Shown in pieces: positions 25,165 to 33,170 of a stretch of 64,000 nucleotides of DNA. Under the pieces are notes generated by a model, which did no database searches, had not been told where the DNA came from, and saw only the letters and a list, made by a program, of their open reading frames with translations. This DNA comes from an uncultured Muribaculaceae bacterium. Its GTDB lineage: Bacteria > Bacteroidota > Bacteroidia > Bacteroidales > Muribaculaceae. The DNA is taken from NCBI GenBank assembly GCA_904502025.1, contig CAJGDJ010000003.1:1-64000 (forward strand). The letters run 5' to 3'. Both the position numbers and the translations under genes were made by a program. Every line of letters begins with the position of its first letter. The first letter of the stretch is position 1.

Positions 25165-25863
25165 ATGAGTAATAAAACAATTACTATTGCCATCGACGGA
25201 TATTCTTCATCAGGAAAAAGCAGTATGGCAAAAGCTTTAGCAAAAAAAATAGGATATCGCTACATTGACTCCGGAGCAATGTATCGAGCCGTAACATTAT
25301 ACGCAATGAGAAATAACATGATTTCTCCCGACCATATCGTTGATTGCGATGCCCTTGTTGCATCACTTCCACACATTAAAATTGACTTCAAGGTGTGCGA
25401 AGATGGGCAGCATACTATACTCAATGGTGAGGATGTAGAATCGTTAATTCGCCAACTTGATGTATCTAATAATGTATCGCAAGTAGCTGTAATTCCTGAA
25501 ATTCGCCATGCACTTGTTGCCATGCAACAATCTTTTGGAATTGAAAAAGGCATCGTTATGGACGGTCGCGACATTGGTACTACCGTATTTCCTAATGCGG
25601 AACTAAAAATATTCGTTAACGCATCTGCCGAAACTCGAGCTATGCGTCGCCACAAAGAGCTTATTGAGAAAGGTCAACAATCAACGTATGAGGAAGTTCT
25701 TGCCAATGTTGTAACTCGCGACCACATAGACGAAACTCGCAAAGAAAGTCCTCTTCGGAAAGCTGATGATGCTATATTGCTTGACAATTCAAACATGTCA
25801 ATTGCCGAACAAGACACATGGCTCATCAATGAATATAATAAAGCAATAGCTAACAACAAATAA
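25165..25863 (+). CDS. cmk: Cytidylate kinase
   Basis: Phosphorylates CMP and dCMP to the diphosphates using ATP. The 232-residue sequence carries the P-loop GYSSSGKSS (about residues 11-19), IDSGAMYRAVTLYA (about 35-48, CMP site), MDGRDIGTTVFPNAELKIFV (about 132-151) and an ETRKESPL lid-like segment near 191-198. Length fits the bacterial family. It lies between porQ and ispH; ispH starts 6 nt later. Confidence 0.96.
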   Translation: MSNKTITIAIDGYSSSGKSSMAKALAKKIGYRYIDSGAMYRAVTLYAMRNNMISPDHIVDCDALVASLPHIKIDFKVCEDGQHTILNGEDVESLIRQLDVSNNVSQVAVIPEIRHALVAMQQSFGIEKGIVMDGRDIGTTVFPNAELKIFVNASAETRAMRRHKELIEKGQQSTYEEVLANVVTRDHIDETRKESPLRKADDAILLDNSNMSIAEQDTWLINEYNKAIANNK

Positions 25864-25869
25864 AGTTAG

Positions 25870-26736
25870 ATGGTTTCAATCGAAATCGACAACAAATCAG
25901 GATTTTGCTTCGGTGTTGTAACTGCCATTCAAAAAGCAGAAGAAGAACTTGAAAAAACAGGTCAACTTTACTGCTTAGGAGATATCGTACACAACAGCGA
26001 CGAGGTTGAACGTTTACGAAACAAAGGCTTGATTACAATTACTCACGACGAGCTAAAGAATTTACACAATGTAAAGGTGCTTTTACGAGCTCACGGAGAA
26101 CCACCTTCTACTTACGAGTTAGCCCGTCAAAACAATATTGAAATAATTGACGCAACCTGTCCTGTTGTACTACAACTTCAACGACGAATAAAAGACACAT
26201 ACAATAACATGTGTCCACGACCACAAATTGTCATATACGGAAAAATCGGGCATGCAGAAGTTAATGGGCTTGTGGGTCAAACAAATGGGGAAGCTATAGT
26301 TATTGAAGACATTTCCCAACTCTCAAAAGTTGATCTCAGTCAAAACATCGCATTATATTCTCAAACCACAAAATCATTACAAGGTTTCTCTAAAATTAGA
26401 GAAGAAATTTCAAAACAGAAATCGCCAAATGCAATATTTAATAGCTTTGACACGATATGCCGACAAGTTGCCAATCGTGTAGAGCATATTCGTCAATTTG
26501 CAGCAAACCATCAGTTAGTGCTTTTTGTCAGTGGAAAAAAAAGCAGTAACGGAAAAATTCTATACAACGAATGTCTTGACGTGAACCCCAATACCCATTT
26601 TATTTCAAATGAGAATGAAATTGACGTTCAATGGCTTACCAACATAGGCAGCATCGGGATATGTGGTGCGACCTCTACACCTCGATGGCTAATGGAAAAT
26701 GTGAAGAATCATCTATTACACCTAATTAACAATTGA
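25870..26736 (+). CDS. ispH: 4-hydroxy-3-methylbut-2-enyl diphosphate reductase
   Basis: The last step of the MEP pathway: it makes IPP and DMAPP with an iron-sulfur cluster. The three cluster cysteines are visible as C13 (GFCFG), C97 (DATCPVV) and C197 (DTICRQ). Further signatures are LLRAHGEPPSTY near 71-82 and GATSTPRWL near the C-terminus. Length 288 is normal. It supplies isoprenoids for the polyprenyl synthase at 58135-59100. The exonuclease gene starts one nucleotide after its stop. Confidence 0.96.
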   Translation: MVSIEIDNKSGFCFGVVTAIQKAEEELEKTGQLYCLGDIVHNSDEVERLRNKGLITITHDELKNLHNVKVLLRAHGEPPSTYELARQNNIEIIDATCPVVLQLQRRIKDTYNNMCPRPQIVIYGKIGHAEVNGLVGQTNGEAIVIEDISQLSKVDLSQNIALYSQTTKSLQGFSKIREEISKQKSPNAIFNSFDTICRQVANRVEHIRQFAANHQLVLFVSGKKSSNGKILYNECLDVNPNTHFISNENEIDVQWLTNIGSIGICGATSTPRWLMENVKNHLLHLINN

Positions 26737-26737
26737 T

Positions 26738-27238
26738 ATGGATAATTTTGTCGCAATAGATGTAGAAACCGCAAATTATCACCCCACGAGTATATGTGCA
26801 ATAGGAGCGGTAAAAGTGATTAATAAGTGTATTGTTGATAGATTTTACCATTTAGTTAAACCAGAGCCAAATTGGTATGTAAGAAAATTTAGCGAAGAAA
26901 TTCATGGCATATTTCCCCATCACACCGACAATCAACCTTGTTTTGACAAAGTGTGGAAAGAATTAAATCACTTCATCGATAATCTACCATTAGTTGCTCA
27001 CAACAAATCATTTGATGAACGGTGCATACGAGCCACTTGTCGCACATACCAAATTGATTTCCCCGAAAACGGATTTTATTGCACTTTAGCAGCTTCTCGT
27101 CATCAAATTCCGCGACAATTATGTTCGTCTTATTCATTACCACAAATTTGTAATTTTCTCGGCATTCCATTTAATAATCATCATAATGCACTTGCCGATG
27201 CCGAAGCATGTGCAAAAATAGCAATCTCAATTTTATGA
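26738..27238 (+). CDS. DEDDh 3'-5' exonuclease (DNA polymerase III epsilon-like)
   Basis: The 166-residue protein is a compact DnaQ-fold exonuclease. ExoI is D8 and E10 (IDVETA). ExoII lies in LVAHNKSFDERC (Asp near 93). ExoIII is HHNALADAEA with catalytic His and Asp near 148-153. It lacks any polymerase-binding tail or other domain. It may act in repair or RNA turnover. The start is one nucleotide after ispH, and its stop overlaps the next start (ATGA at 27235-27238). Confidence 0.85.
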   Translation: MDNFVAIDVETANYHPTSICAIGAVKVINKCIVDRFYHLVKPEPNWYVRKFSEEIHGIFPHHTDNQPCFDKVWKELNHFIDNLPLVAHNKSFDERCIRATCRTYQIDFPENGFYCTLAASRHQIPRQLCSSYSLPQICNFLGIPFNNHHNALADAEACAKIAISIL

Positions 27239-27555
27239 AAAAAGTAAAACTTATTACACTTAGCATCTCTATTTTGACAACCATTTTTTTTGATTCTTGT
27301 TCTTGCAACAATGAGAATGCAAATATTCAAATATATCCCGACATTGAAGTTATAGCCAAAGAACATGCTATGCAATTTGCCGACAAATCTCTTTCAGATA
27401 TGCAAACACAGCAGAAATTATTTGAGATTAAGGCTCATGAACAAAATCTACGAGACGAAAAATTAAATGCAGAAGCCGACTATTATATCAAATCATTCAA
27501 AAAACATCTAAAAAGCACTAATCCAAAATTATCTCAAGAAATAGATAAACAATAA
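27235..27555 (+). CDS. Small lipoprotein, unknown function
   Basis: The 106-residue product has a lipoprotein signal (hydrophobic core 4-19, then DSCSCNN with Cys near 21). A helical, charged mature part with DMQTQQKLFEIKAHEQNL follows. The start at 27235 overlaps the exonuclease stop by 4 nt (ATGA), indicating translational coupling. I recognise no domain. Confidence 0.65.
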   Translation: MKKVKLITLSISILTTIFFDSCSCNNENANIQIYPDIEVIAKEHAMQFADKSLSDMQTQQKLFEIKAHEQNLRDEKLNAEADYYIKSFKKHLKSTNPKLSQEIDKQ

Positions 27556-27637
27556 GTCAGAAGCCGTTTGCCATCTATATATCCGGAAGTTTTAACATAA
27601 ACATAATCTATTAATTGTGATATAATTATATAGAAAC

Positions 27638-27670
27638 TTCGGTGGAATTAATTTTTTTTTACTATCTTTG
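27638..27670 (+). promoter_or_regulatory. Promoter of the glycogen operon
   Basis: TATCTTTG (27663-27670) matches the -7 consensus, and TTCG (27638-27641) is a weak -33 at 21 nt. The start codon follows 27 nt later at 27698. Confidence 0.6.
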
Positions 27671-27697
27671 TGCTTTCAAAATTGAAAATCTACAATT

Positions 27698-29332
27698 ATG
27701 GAAGAAACAACGGTAAAGATTGACTTGCTGTTTGAAACCAGCTGGGAGGTTTGTAATAAAATCGGTGGTATATACACCGTATTATCAACAAAAGCAAAGA
27801 CATTACAAAAATTATATAAGGATAAAACAATTTTTGTAGGTCCCGATGTGTGGAGTGCAGAAAACCCATCACCCTATTTTATCGAATCCAAAACGCTATT
27901 AAAACAATGGAAATCTCAGGTTCAACTCCCCGAAGGAGTTAGTGTCAGAGTTGGTCGTTGGGATATCCCCGGGAAACCTATCGTGGTTTTGGTAAAGTTC
28001 GATTCGATGTATGCTGTTAAAGATAGCTTCTATGGCGAAATGTGGAATCGTTATGGAGTTGATTCACTTCACGCCTATGGTGATTATGACGAAGCTTGTG
28101 CATTCTCTCACGCAGCAGGTGTTGTTATCGAAAGTATTTGCAACTTCGAGAAAATTGAAAATAAAAATGTTATCGCCCATTTTGATGAGTGGACTACCGG
28201 AATGGGATTACTATATGTAAAAAGAGCCTTACCATCGGTAAAAACTATTTTCACAACACATGCAACAAGCATAGGACGTAGCATTTGTGGCAATAACAAA
28301 CCACTATATGACTACCTCAAAGGTTATAACGGCGACCAAATGGCTGCCGAGCTAAACATGCAATCAAAGCATTCGCTTGAAAAGGCTGCAGCACACAATG
28401 CTGATTGTTTCACTACCGTAAGTGAAATCACAGCTATCGAATGTGAGCAATTGCTTGATATTCGTCCTCATGTGGTTACACCTAATGGTTTTGAACAAAA
28501 TTTCGTGCCAACAAAAACTAAATTTGCTTCTGCTCGTGAAGAAGCTCGCAAAAACTTGCTCAATGTTGCATCTTCACTTGTTGGATATCAAATGAACGAT
28601 GATACATTTATTGTTGCGACATCGGGTCGTTGCGAATATCGCAATAAAGGTATCGACTTATTCCTTGACTCTGTAGCACGATTGGGCGACATAGACCCCG
28701 AACGTGACATATTGGCTTATGTAATGGTTCCTTCATGGGTCAAAGAGCCTCGTGCCGATTTACAAAAAGCTCTTTCATTAAAACGCAAAAAACGTCTTGA
28801 AGATCCTGTTATTACTCATTGGCTAAACAATCCTACTGAAGATTCTATTATTAATCGCATTCATGGCATTGGATTCGCTAATGACAAAAACAGTCGTGTT
28901 ACTGTAATATATGTCCCTTGCTATCTAAATGGCACCGATGGCATATTTAACCAAAGCTATTATGATTTATTAATAGGTATGGACGCTACAGTATTCCCCT
29001 CATATTATGAGCCATGGGGATACACCCCTCTTGAAAGTGTAGCGTTTGGTGTTCCCACCATTACCACTACCCTTTCCGGATTTGGGCAATGGATTCTATC
29101 TTCATTCAAAAATGAGTTTGACGATTGTGGAGTTAAGGTAATTACTCGTGGAGACTTCAATTACAATGAAGTATCTGAAAACATTGCACAATCATTGAAA
29201 TATTTGGTTGATTGTGGAGCTACAGAATCATCACAAATAAGCAAATCGGCAATGGAAACCGCGAAAACAGCTGCTTGGGACAACTTTATAAAATACTACA
29301 TTGAAGCATATAATATTGCTCTCAAAAACTAA
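27698..29332 (+). CDS. Glycogen synthase, GT3 (eukaryote-like) family
   Basis: Adds glucosyl units to glycogen from a nucleotide sugar. The 544-residue protein is of the GT3 type: N-terminal LLFETSWEVCNKIGGIYTV (about 10-28), then VGPDVW near 49-54, TIFTTHATSIGRSICG near 185-200, NGFEQNF near 262-268 and a C-terminal DATVFPSYYEPWGYTPLES near 429-447 carrying the acceptor-side E-x7-E motif. This eukaryote-like form is usual in Bacteroidales instead of GlgA. A glucan phosphorylase follows 41 nt downstream, so synthesis and degradation are encoded together. Confidence 0.92.
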   Translation: MEETTVKIDLLFETSWEVCNKIGGIYTVLSTKAKTLQKLYKDKTIFVGPDVWSAENPSPYFIESKTLLKQWKSQVQLPEGVSVRVGRWDIPGKPIVVLVKFDSMYAVKDSFYGEMWNRYGVDSLHAYGDYDEACAFSHAAGVVIESICNFEKIENKNVIAHFDEWTTGMGLLYVKRALPSVKTIFTTHATSIGRSICGNNKPLYDYLKGYNGDQMAAELNMQSKHSLEKAAAHNADCFTTVSEITAIECEQLLDIRPHVVTPNGFEQNFVPTKTKFASAREEARKNLLNVASSLVGYQMNDDTFIVATSGRCEYRNKGIDLFLDSVARLGDIDPERDILAYVMVPSWVKEPRADLQKALSLKRKKRLEDPVITHWLNNPTEDSIINRIHGIGFANDKNSRVTVIYVPCYLNGTDGIFNQSYYDLLIGMDATVFPSYYEPWGYTPLESVAFGVPTITTTLSGFGQWILSSFKNEFDDCGVKVITRGDFNYNEVSENIAQSLKYLVDCGATESSQISKSAMETAKTAAWDNFIKYYIEAYNIALKN

Positions 29333-29373
29333 TTATAGAAAATATTTAATTCATCTAATTAAACAATAAATTT

Positions 29374-31932
29374 ATGAAACTACCAGTAAGCAACTCTAAT
29401 GCACCCGCTTGGCGTGACATTACTGTTAAATCTGATCTTCCTTCTGAGCTTAAGCCATTGGAAGAATTGTCAAAAAACCTTTGGTGGGTATGGAATAGCG
29501 AAGCTAAATCTCTTTTCCGCTCATTAAATCGTGATTTATGGCGTGCAACAGGCGAAAATCCTGTTATGTTGTTACAACAATTAAGTTCTGACCGCATTCA
29601 AGAGATCATCAACGATAAAGAAATGATGGCTACAATTAAAAAAGTGTATGCCGATTTCAAAGAATATATGAAAAAACCAATGCGTAAAGACGTTCCATCT
29701 ATTTCATACTTCTCTATGGAATATGGTCTTTGCAATTGTTTGAAAATATATTCAGGGGGGCTTGGAGTTCTTGCCGGAGACTATATTAAAGAAGCATCTG
29801 ATAGTTGCATCGACATGACAGCAGTTGGTTTCCTTTATCGTCATGGCTATTTCACTCAAAGCCTTTCGGTTGATGGTCAACAAATTGCCAACTACGAACC
29901 TCAAAACTTCAACCAACTTCCTATCGAACAAGTTTGTGACAAAAACGGCAAACCTGTTATCCTTGAAGTTCCATATCCCGGACGTATCATTTACTCACAC
30001 ATTTGGCGAGTAAACGTAGGTCGCATGAAATTGTATCTACTCGACACCGACTTTGATATGAATAGCGAGTTTGACCGTCCTATCACTCACCAACTTTATG
30101 GTGGCGACTGGGAAAACCGCATCAAACAAGAATATCTACTCGGTATCGGTGGTGTATTGATGTTGAAAAAACTTGGCATCAAAACTCAACTTTACCACTG
30201 CAATGAAGGTCATGCTGCTCTTTTGAACCTACAACGTCTTGTTGATTATGTTCAAGAAGAACATCTTGATTTCAACGTAGCACTTGAAATGGTTCGTGCG
30301 TCATCTCTTTATACAGTTCACACCCCAGTACCTGCCGGACACGACTATTTCGATGAAGGTTTATTTGGCAAATATATGGGTGAATATCCTGCAAAACTCG
30401 GTATTAGTTGGAACGACCTAATCAACATGGGTCGCGAAAACCCAAATACAAACGAACGTTTCTCAATGAGCGTATTTGCTCTCAACACTTGCCAAGAAGC
30501 AAATGGTGTGAGTTGGTTGCACGGAGAAGTTTCTAAGAAAATGTTTGCAGGTATTTGGAAAGGCTATAGCTGGGAAGAATCACACGTTGGTTATGTTACC
30601 AATGGTGTTCACATGCCAACTTGGGCAGCTTCGGAATGGAAAGAATTCTACACCGAGAAACTTGGTGCTCAAGTATTTGAAGACCAAAGCAATCCTGAAG
30701 CATGGAAAGGTATCTTCAAAGTTAAAGATGAAGAAATTTGGAACATGCGTATGACTTTGAAAAACAAGTTTATCAACTTCGTTAAACGTGATTTCAAAGA
30801 AAAATGGTTGGCTAACCAAGGTGATCCTCAAGCAGTAATGAGCATCGTTGAAAAAATCAATCCTAATGCACTTATCATTGGTTTCGCTCGCCGTTTTGCG
30901 ACATATAAACGTGCTCACCTATTGTTTACCGACCTCGATCGTCTTGCTAAGATTGTAAACAACGAACAATTCCCTGTACAATTCGTATTCTCAGGAAAAG
31001 CTCACCCAGCCGATGGTGCAGGCCAAGGTCTCATCAAACGCATCATGGAAATCTCTCGCATGCCTCAATTCCTTGGTAAGATTATCTTCCTTGAAGACTA
31101 CAACATGATTGTAGCAAAACGTCTTGTTACCGGTGTTGACATCTGGCTAAATACTCCTACTCGCCCTCTTGAAGCATCTGGTACTTCAGGCGAAAAGGCT
31201 GAAATGAACGGTGTGCTTAACTTCTCGGTTCTTGATGGATGGTGGTATGAAGGTTATCGTTTCAACGAAAAAGCAGGATGGGCATTGACCGACAAACGCA
31301 CTTATACTGATCAAGCTCAACAAGATAAACTTGATGCAGCAACAATCTACTCAATGCTTGAAAACGAAATCATTCCATTGTATTTCGCTAAAAACTCAAA
31401 AGGCTACTCTCCTGAGTGGATTCAATACATCAAGGGGTCTATCGGTGACATCGCTCCTAACTTCACTATGAAACGTATGATTGACGATTACATCGACCGT
31501 TTCTATAACAAAGAAGCTGCACGCACAACTCGTCTTGCTGAAAACGGTTATGCTCTTGCAAAAGACATCGTTGCTTGGAAAGAAAAAGTTGCAGCTGCTT
31601 GGGACGGCATTAAAGTATTTGACGTTATAACTGAAGATAGCGGAAATAATACTGTTACCGGTCAACCATACAGCGTAAAAATCATCGTTGACACTAATGG
31701 TTTAGGCAAAGATCTTGCAATTGAAAACGTAATCTACAAAACAGAAAACGGCGAAGACAAGCTCTATAATAAAATTGACTTTGAAGTTGTTAAGGAAGAA
31801 GGTAATGTCCTCACTTACGAACTCAAAAGCACTCTTACAGATGCCGGTGTATTCCGCTTTGCATATCGTATCTATCCAAAGAATGCAGAACTTCCTCACC
31901 GTCAAGACTTCGCTTATACTCGTTGGGTATAA
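29374..31932 (+). CDS. Alpha-glucan phosphorylase (GT35)
   Basis: Releases glucose-1-phosphate from glycogen or maltodextrin using phosphate and PLP. The 852-residue chain is of the shorter, non-GlgP-canonical bacterial type, with an N-terminal ELSKNLWWVWNSEAKSLF-type DUF3417 domain (about 28-100). Features are SYFSMEYGL near 109-117, HCNEGHAALL near 275-284, and GTSGEKAEMNG, whose lysine is the PLP Schiff base. The C-terminal ~90 residues form an extra beta-rich domain (YSVKIIVDTNG, TDAGVFRFAYRI). It works with the synthase upstream. A perfect 13-bp terminator follows at 31957-31987. Codon use suggests strong expression. Confidence 0.93.
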   Translation: MKLPVSNSNAPAWRDITVKSDLPSELKPLEELSKNLWWVWNSEAKSLFRSLNRDLWRATGENPVMLLQQLSSDRIQEIINDKEMMATIKKVYADFKEYMKKPMRKDVPSISYFSMEYGLCNCLKIYSGGLGVLAGDYIKEASDSCIDMTAVGFLYRHGYFTQSLSVDGQQIANYEPQNFNQLPIEQVCDKNGKPVILEVPYPGRIIYSHIWRVNVGRMKLYLLDTDFDMNSEFDRPITHQLYGGDWENRIKQEYLLGIGGVLMLKKLGIKTQLYHCNEGHAALLNLQRLVDYVQEEHLDFNVALEMVRASSLYTVHTPVPAGHDYFDEGLFGKYMGEYPAKLGISWNDLINMGRENPNTNERFSMSVFALNTCQEANGVSWLHGEVSKKMFAGIWKGYSWEESHVGYVTNGVHMPTWAASEWKEFYTEKLGAQVFEDQSNPEAWKGIFKVKDEEIWNMRMTLKNKFINFVKRDFKEKWLANQGDPQAVMSIVEKINPNALIIGFARRFATYKRAHLLFTDLDRLAKIVNNEQFPVQFVFSGKAHPADGAGQGLIKRIMEISRMPQFLGKIIFLEDYNMIVAKRLVTGVDIWLNTPTRPLEASGTSGEKAEMNGVLNFSVLDGWWYEGYRFNEKAGWALTDKRTYTDQAQQDKLDAATIYSMLENEIIPLYFAKNSKGYSPEWIQYIKGSIGDIAPNFTMKRMIDDYIDRFYNKEAARTTRLAENGYALAKDIVAWKEKVAAAWDGIKVFDVITEDSGNNTVTGQPYSVKIIVDTNGLGKDLAIENVIYKTENGEDKLYNKIDFEVVKEEGNVLTYELKSTLTDAGVFRFAYRIYPKNAELPHRQDFAYTRWV

Positions 31933-31956
31933 TCACACAAAACATATCCTATTTAC

Positions 31957-31987
31957 GAAAAAAGGTTGCTTAATGCAACCTTTTTTC
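31957..31987 (+). terminator. Intrinsic terminator of the glycogen operon
   Basis: A perfect 13-bp stem (GAAAAAAGGTTGC with GCAACCTTTTTTC) and TTAAT loop, with six T inside the right arm. Placed 25 nt after the phosphorylase stop. Confidence 0.9.
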
Positions 31988-32040
31988 ATATTTATTTCTC
32001 CGGTAATGATGCCAAAATCTGGCTTATTGGGCATATAGAA

Positions 32041-32070
32041 GAAAGAGATTGCCTTTTAGCAACCTCTTTC
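32041..32070 (-). terminator. Probable terminator of the Cys-rich peptide gene
   Basis: GAAAGAGATTGC pairs with GCAACCTCTTTC over 12 positions, one of them a wobble pair on one strand, with a 6-nt loop. It lies 22 nt beyond the stop of the gene at 32092-32376 (-). No long T-run follows. Confidence 0.55.
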
Positions 32071-32091
32071 AATGCACATATCAAGAAAATA

Positions 32092-32376
32092 TTATTTGCA
32101 TGATTCTTTACATTCTTTTTTGCATGCGTTCTTTTTCATTTCGCATTTCTTTGTGCAATTTTTATTTTTATCACACTTCTTTGCACATTTATTCTCGCAT
32201 TTCTTTGTACATTCTTTTTTCTTATCGCATTTTTTTGCACAATCTTTTTTACATTCTTTCTTTACCTCACATTGTTCAGTCTTTGGACATTTAGCGTCCT
32301 TTGGGCATTGTGCCACCATTGAGAATGAACATGATGCAACAAATGCTATTGCCAAACACAAAATTGCTTTTTTCAT
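32092..32376 (-). CDS. Cys/Lys-rich secreted small protein with internal tandem repeat
   Basis: The 94-residue product has a signal peptide (residues 1-23, ending SMVAQ), or a lipoprotein signal at VASC16. The ~71-residue mature part contains 15 cysteines and many lysines in a strict pattern of 4- and 6-residue steps (C-x3-C, C-x5-C). Residues 46-61 and 64-79 are near-identical copies 18 residues apart (CAKKCD...CTKKCE). It resembles no named family I know; a metallothionein-like metal binder or a disulfide-rich envelope peptide is possible. It has its own -7 box and a hairpin after the stop. The next gene in the same orientation is a Spy/CpxP-like protein with similar Cys-Lys motifs. The repetitive composition makes antisense open frames here chance products. 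Confidence 0.8.
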   Translation of the reverse strand: MKKAILCLAIAFVASCSFSMVAQCPKDAKCPKTEQCEVKKECKKDCAKKCDKKKECTKKCENKCAKKCDKNKNCTKKCEMKKNACKKECKESCK

Positions 32377-32422
32377 AATTTTCTAATAGTTTTTTGTTAT
32401 ACATTTAATCTTATTCTAACTG

Positions 32423-32455
32423 CAAATATATAGAATTTAGGCACAAACGAACAAC
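32423..32455 (-). promoter_or_regulatory. Promoter of the Cys-rich peptide gene
   Basis: On the minus strand GTTG (32452-32455) precedes TATATTTG (32423-32430) by 21 nt. The start codon at 32376 is 46 nt downstream. This makes the gene separately transcribed from the Spy-like gene upstream. Confidence 0.5.
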
Positions 32456-32535
32456 TTTGAACTGTATTTTTACATATATTTCACACTCTAATTCTATTTA
32501 ACGCATTATTTCATATCTTTTCGAGACATACTATC

Positions 32536-32985
32536 TCAGTTAGCACATTCTTTTTTATGAAAGCAATGAGATTTCGGACCTTTATGTTTTGGAGGGTGAT
32601 TAATAACAATATTCTCAAGATATTTCACATATTGTTCAGGAGTTAATATTTGCTTAATATCATCAAGATGTTTTCTCCCCATCTCTTTATAATTTTTTCG
32701 TTCAGCCTCAAATCTTTCTTTTTTAGCCTGTTTCATTTTCTTTCTTTCAGCATTACATGCCTTTGTCTTAGTTTTTAATTGCTCTTTTTGCACTTCAGTC
32801 AACTCAATTCCTTCAAAGGGATTAAATTGAGGAGCTTTCGAACGTTTTCCTATTTTCATTTCGTGCTCTTTGCAACATTCTTTTTTGCATTTTTCTTGAG
32901 ATGACTTACTCTCATTTTGAGCTACTGAAGTAAACAATATGGTTGAAATTGCAACAAATGCGATACTTAATATTCTACGTTTCAT
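32536..32985 (-). CDS. Spy/CpxP-like periplasmic protein with Cys clusters
   Basis: The 149-residue product has a signal peptide (about 1-22) and two LTxxQ-type motifs: LTEVQ at 62-66 and LTPEQ at 114-118. A long charged helix lies between them (about 67-112). This is the layout of the Spy/CpxP family, periplasmic chaperones that respond to envelope or metal stress. Unusual for the family, it has six cysteines: C33, C37, C38, C77, C141 and C147. Those in KCKKECCKEH and HCFHKKEC echo the neighbouring Cys-rich peptide. I use the ATG at 32985 rather than a TTG two codons earlier. Metal binding is an inference. Confidence 0.75.
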   Translation of the reverse strand: MKRRILSIAFVAISTILFTSVAQNESKSSQEKCKKECCKEHEMKIGKRSKAPQFNPFEGIELTEVQKEQLKTKTKACNAERKKMKQAKKERFEAERKNYKEMGRKHLDDIKQILTPEQYVKYLENIVINHPPKHKGPKSHCFHKKECAN

Positions 32986-33123
32986 AATCAATAATAATTT
33001 TAGTTAGTAAATTCTCATTGTCTAAAAACCGGTTTATATCCTTATTGATTCAAAACCGACAATTTGGTTTAATACATCAACGCATTTTTGTAGCATTTAA
33101 CAGATGTTTTAATTTATATTGAT

Positions 33124-33131
33124 TAACTTTG
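33124..33131 (+). promoter_or_regulatory. -7 box (TAACTTTG) for the GH9/M23 genes
   Basis: TAACTTTG on the plus strand, 39 nt before the GH9 start. No good -33. Confidence 0.5.
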
Positions 33132-33170
33132 TAAGTAAACTTATTTATATCTATCCCTCTAAATAACATT

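Noticed and set aside
31988..32040. Possible extra small element between the two terminators (GCCAAAATCTGGC hairpin)
   Set aside because: The stem is only 4-5 bp and there is no promoter; likely chance in the short gap.
32049..32386. Phe/His/Ser-rich plus-strand frames over the Cys-rich peptide gene
   Set aside because: They mirror the repetitive Cys/Lys codons of the minus-strand gene, which has a signal peptide, promoter and terminator. The plus-strand readings have none.
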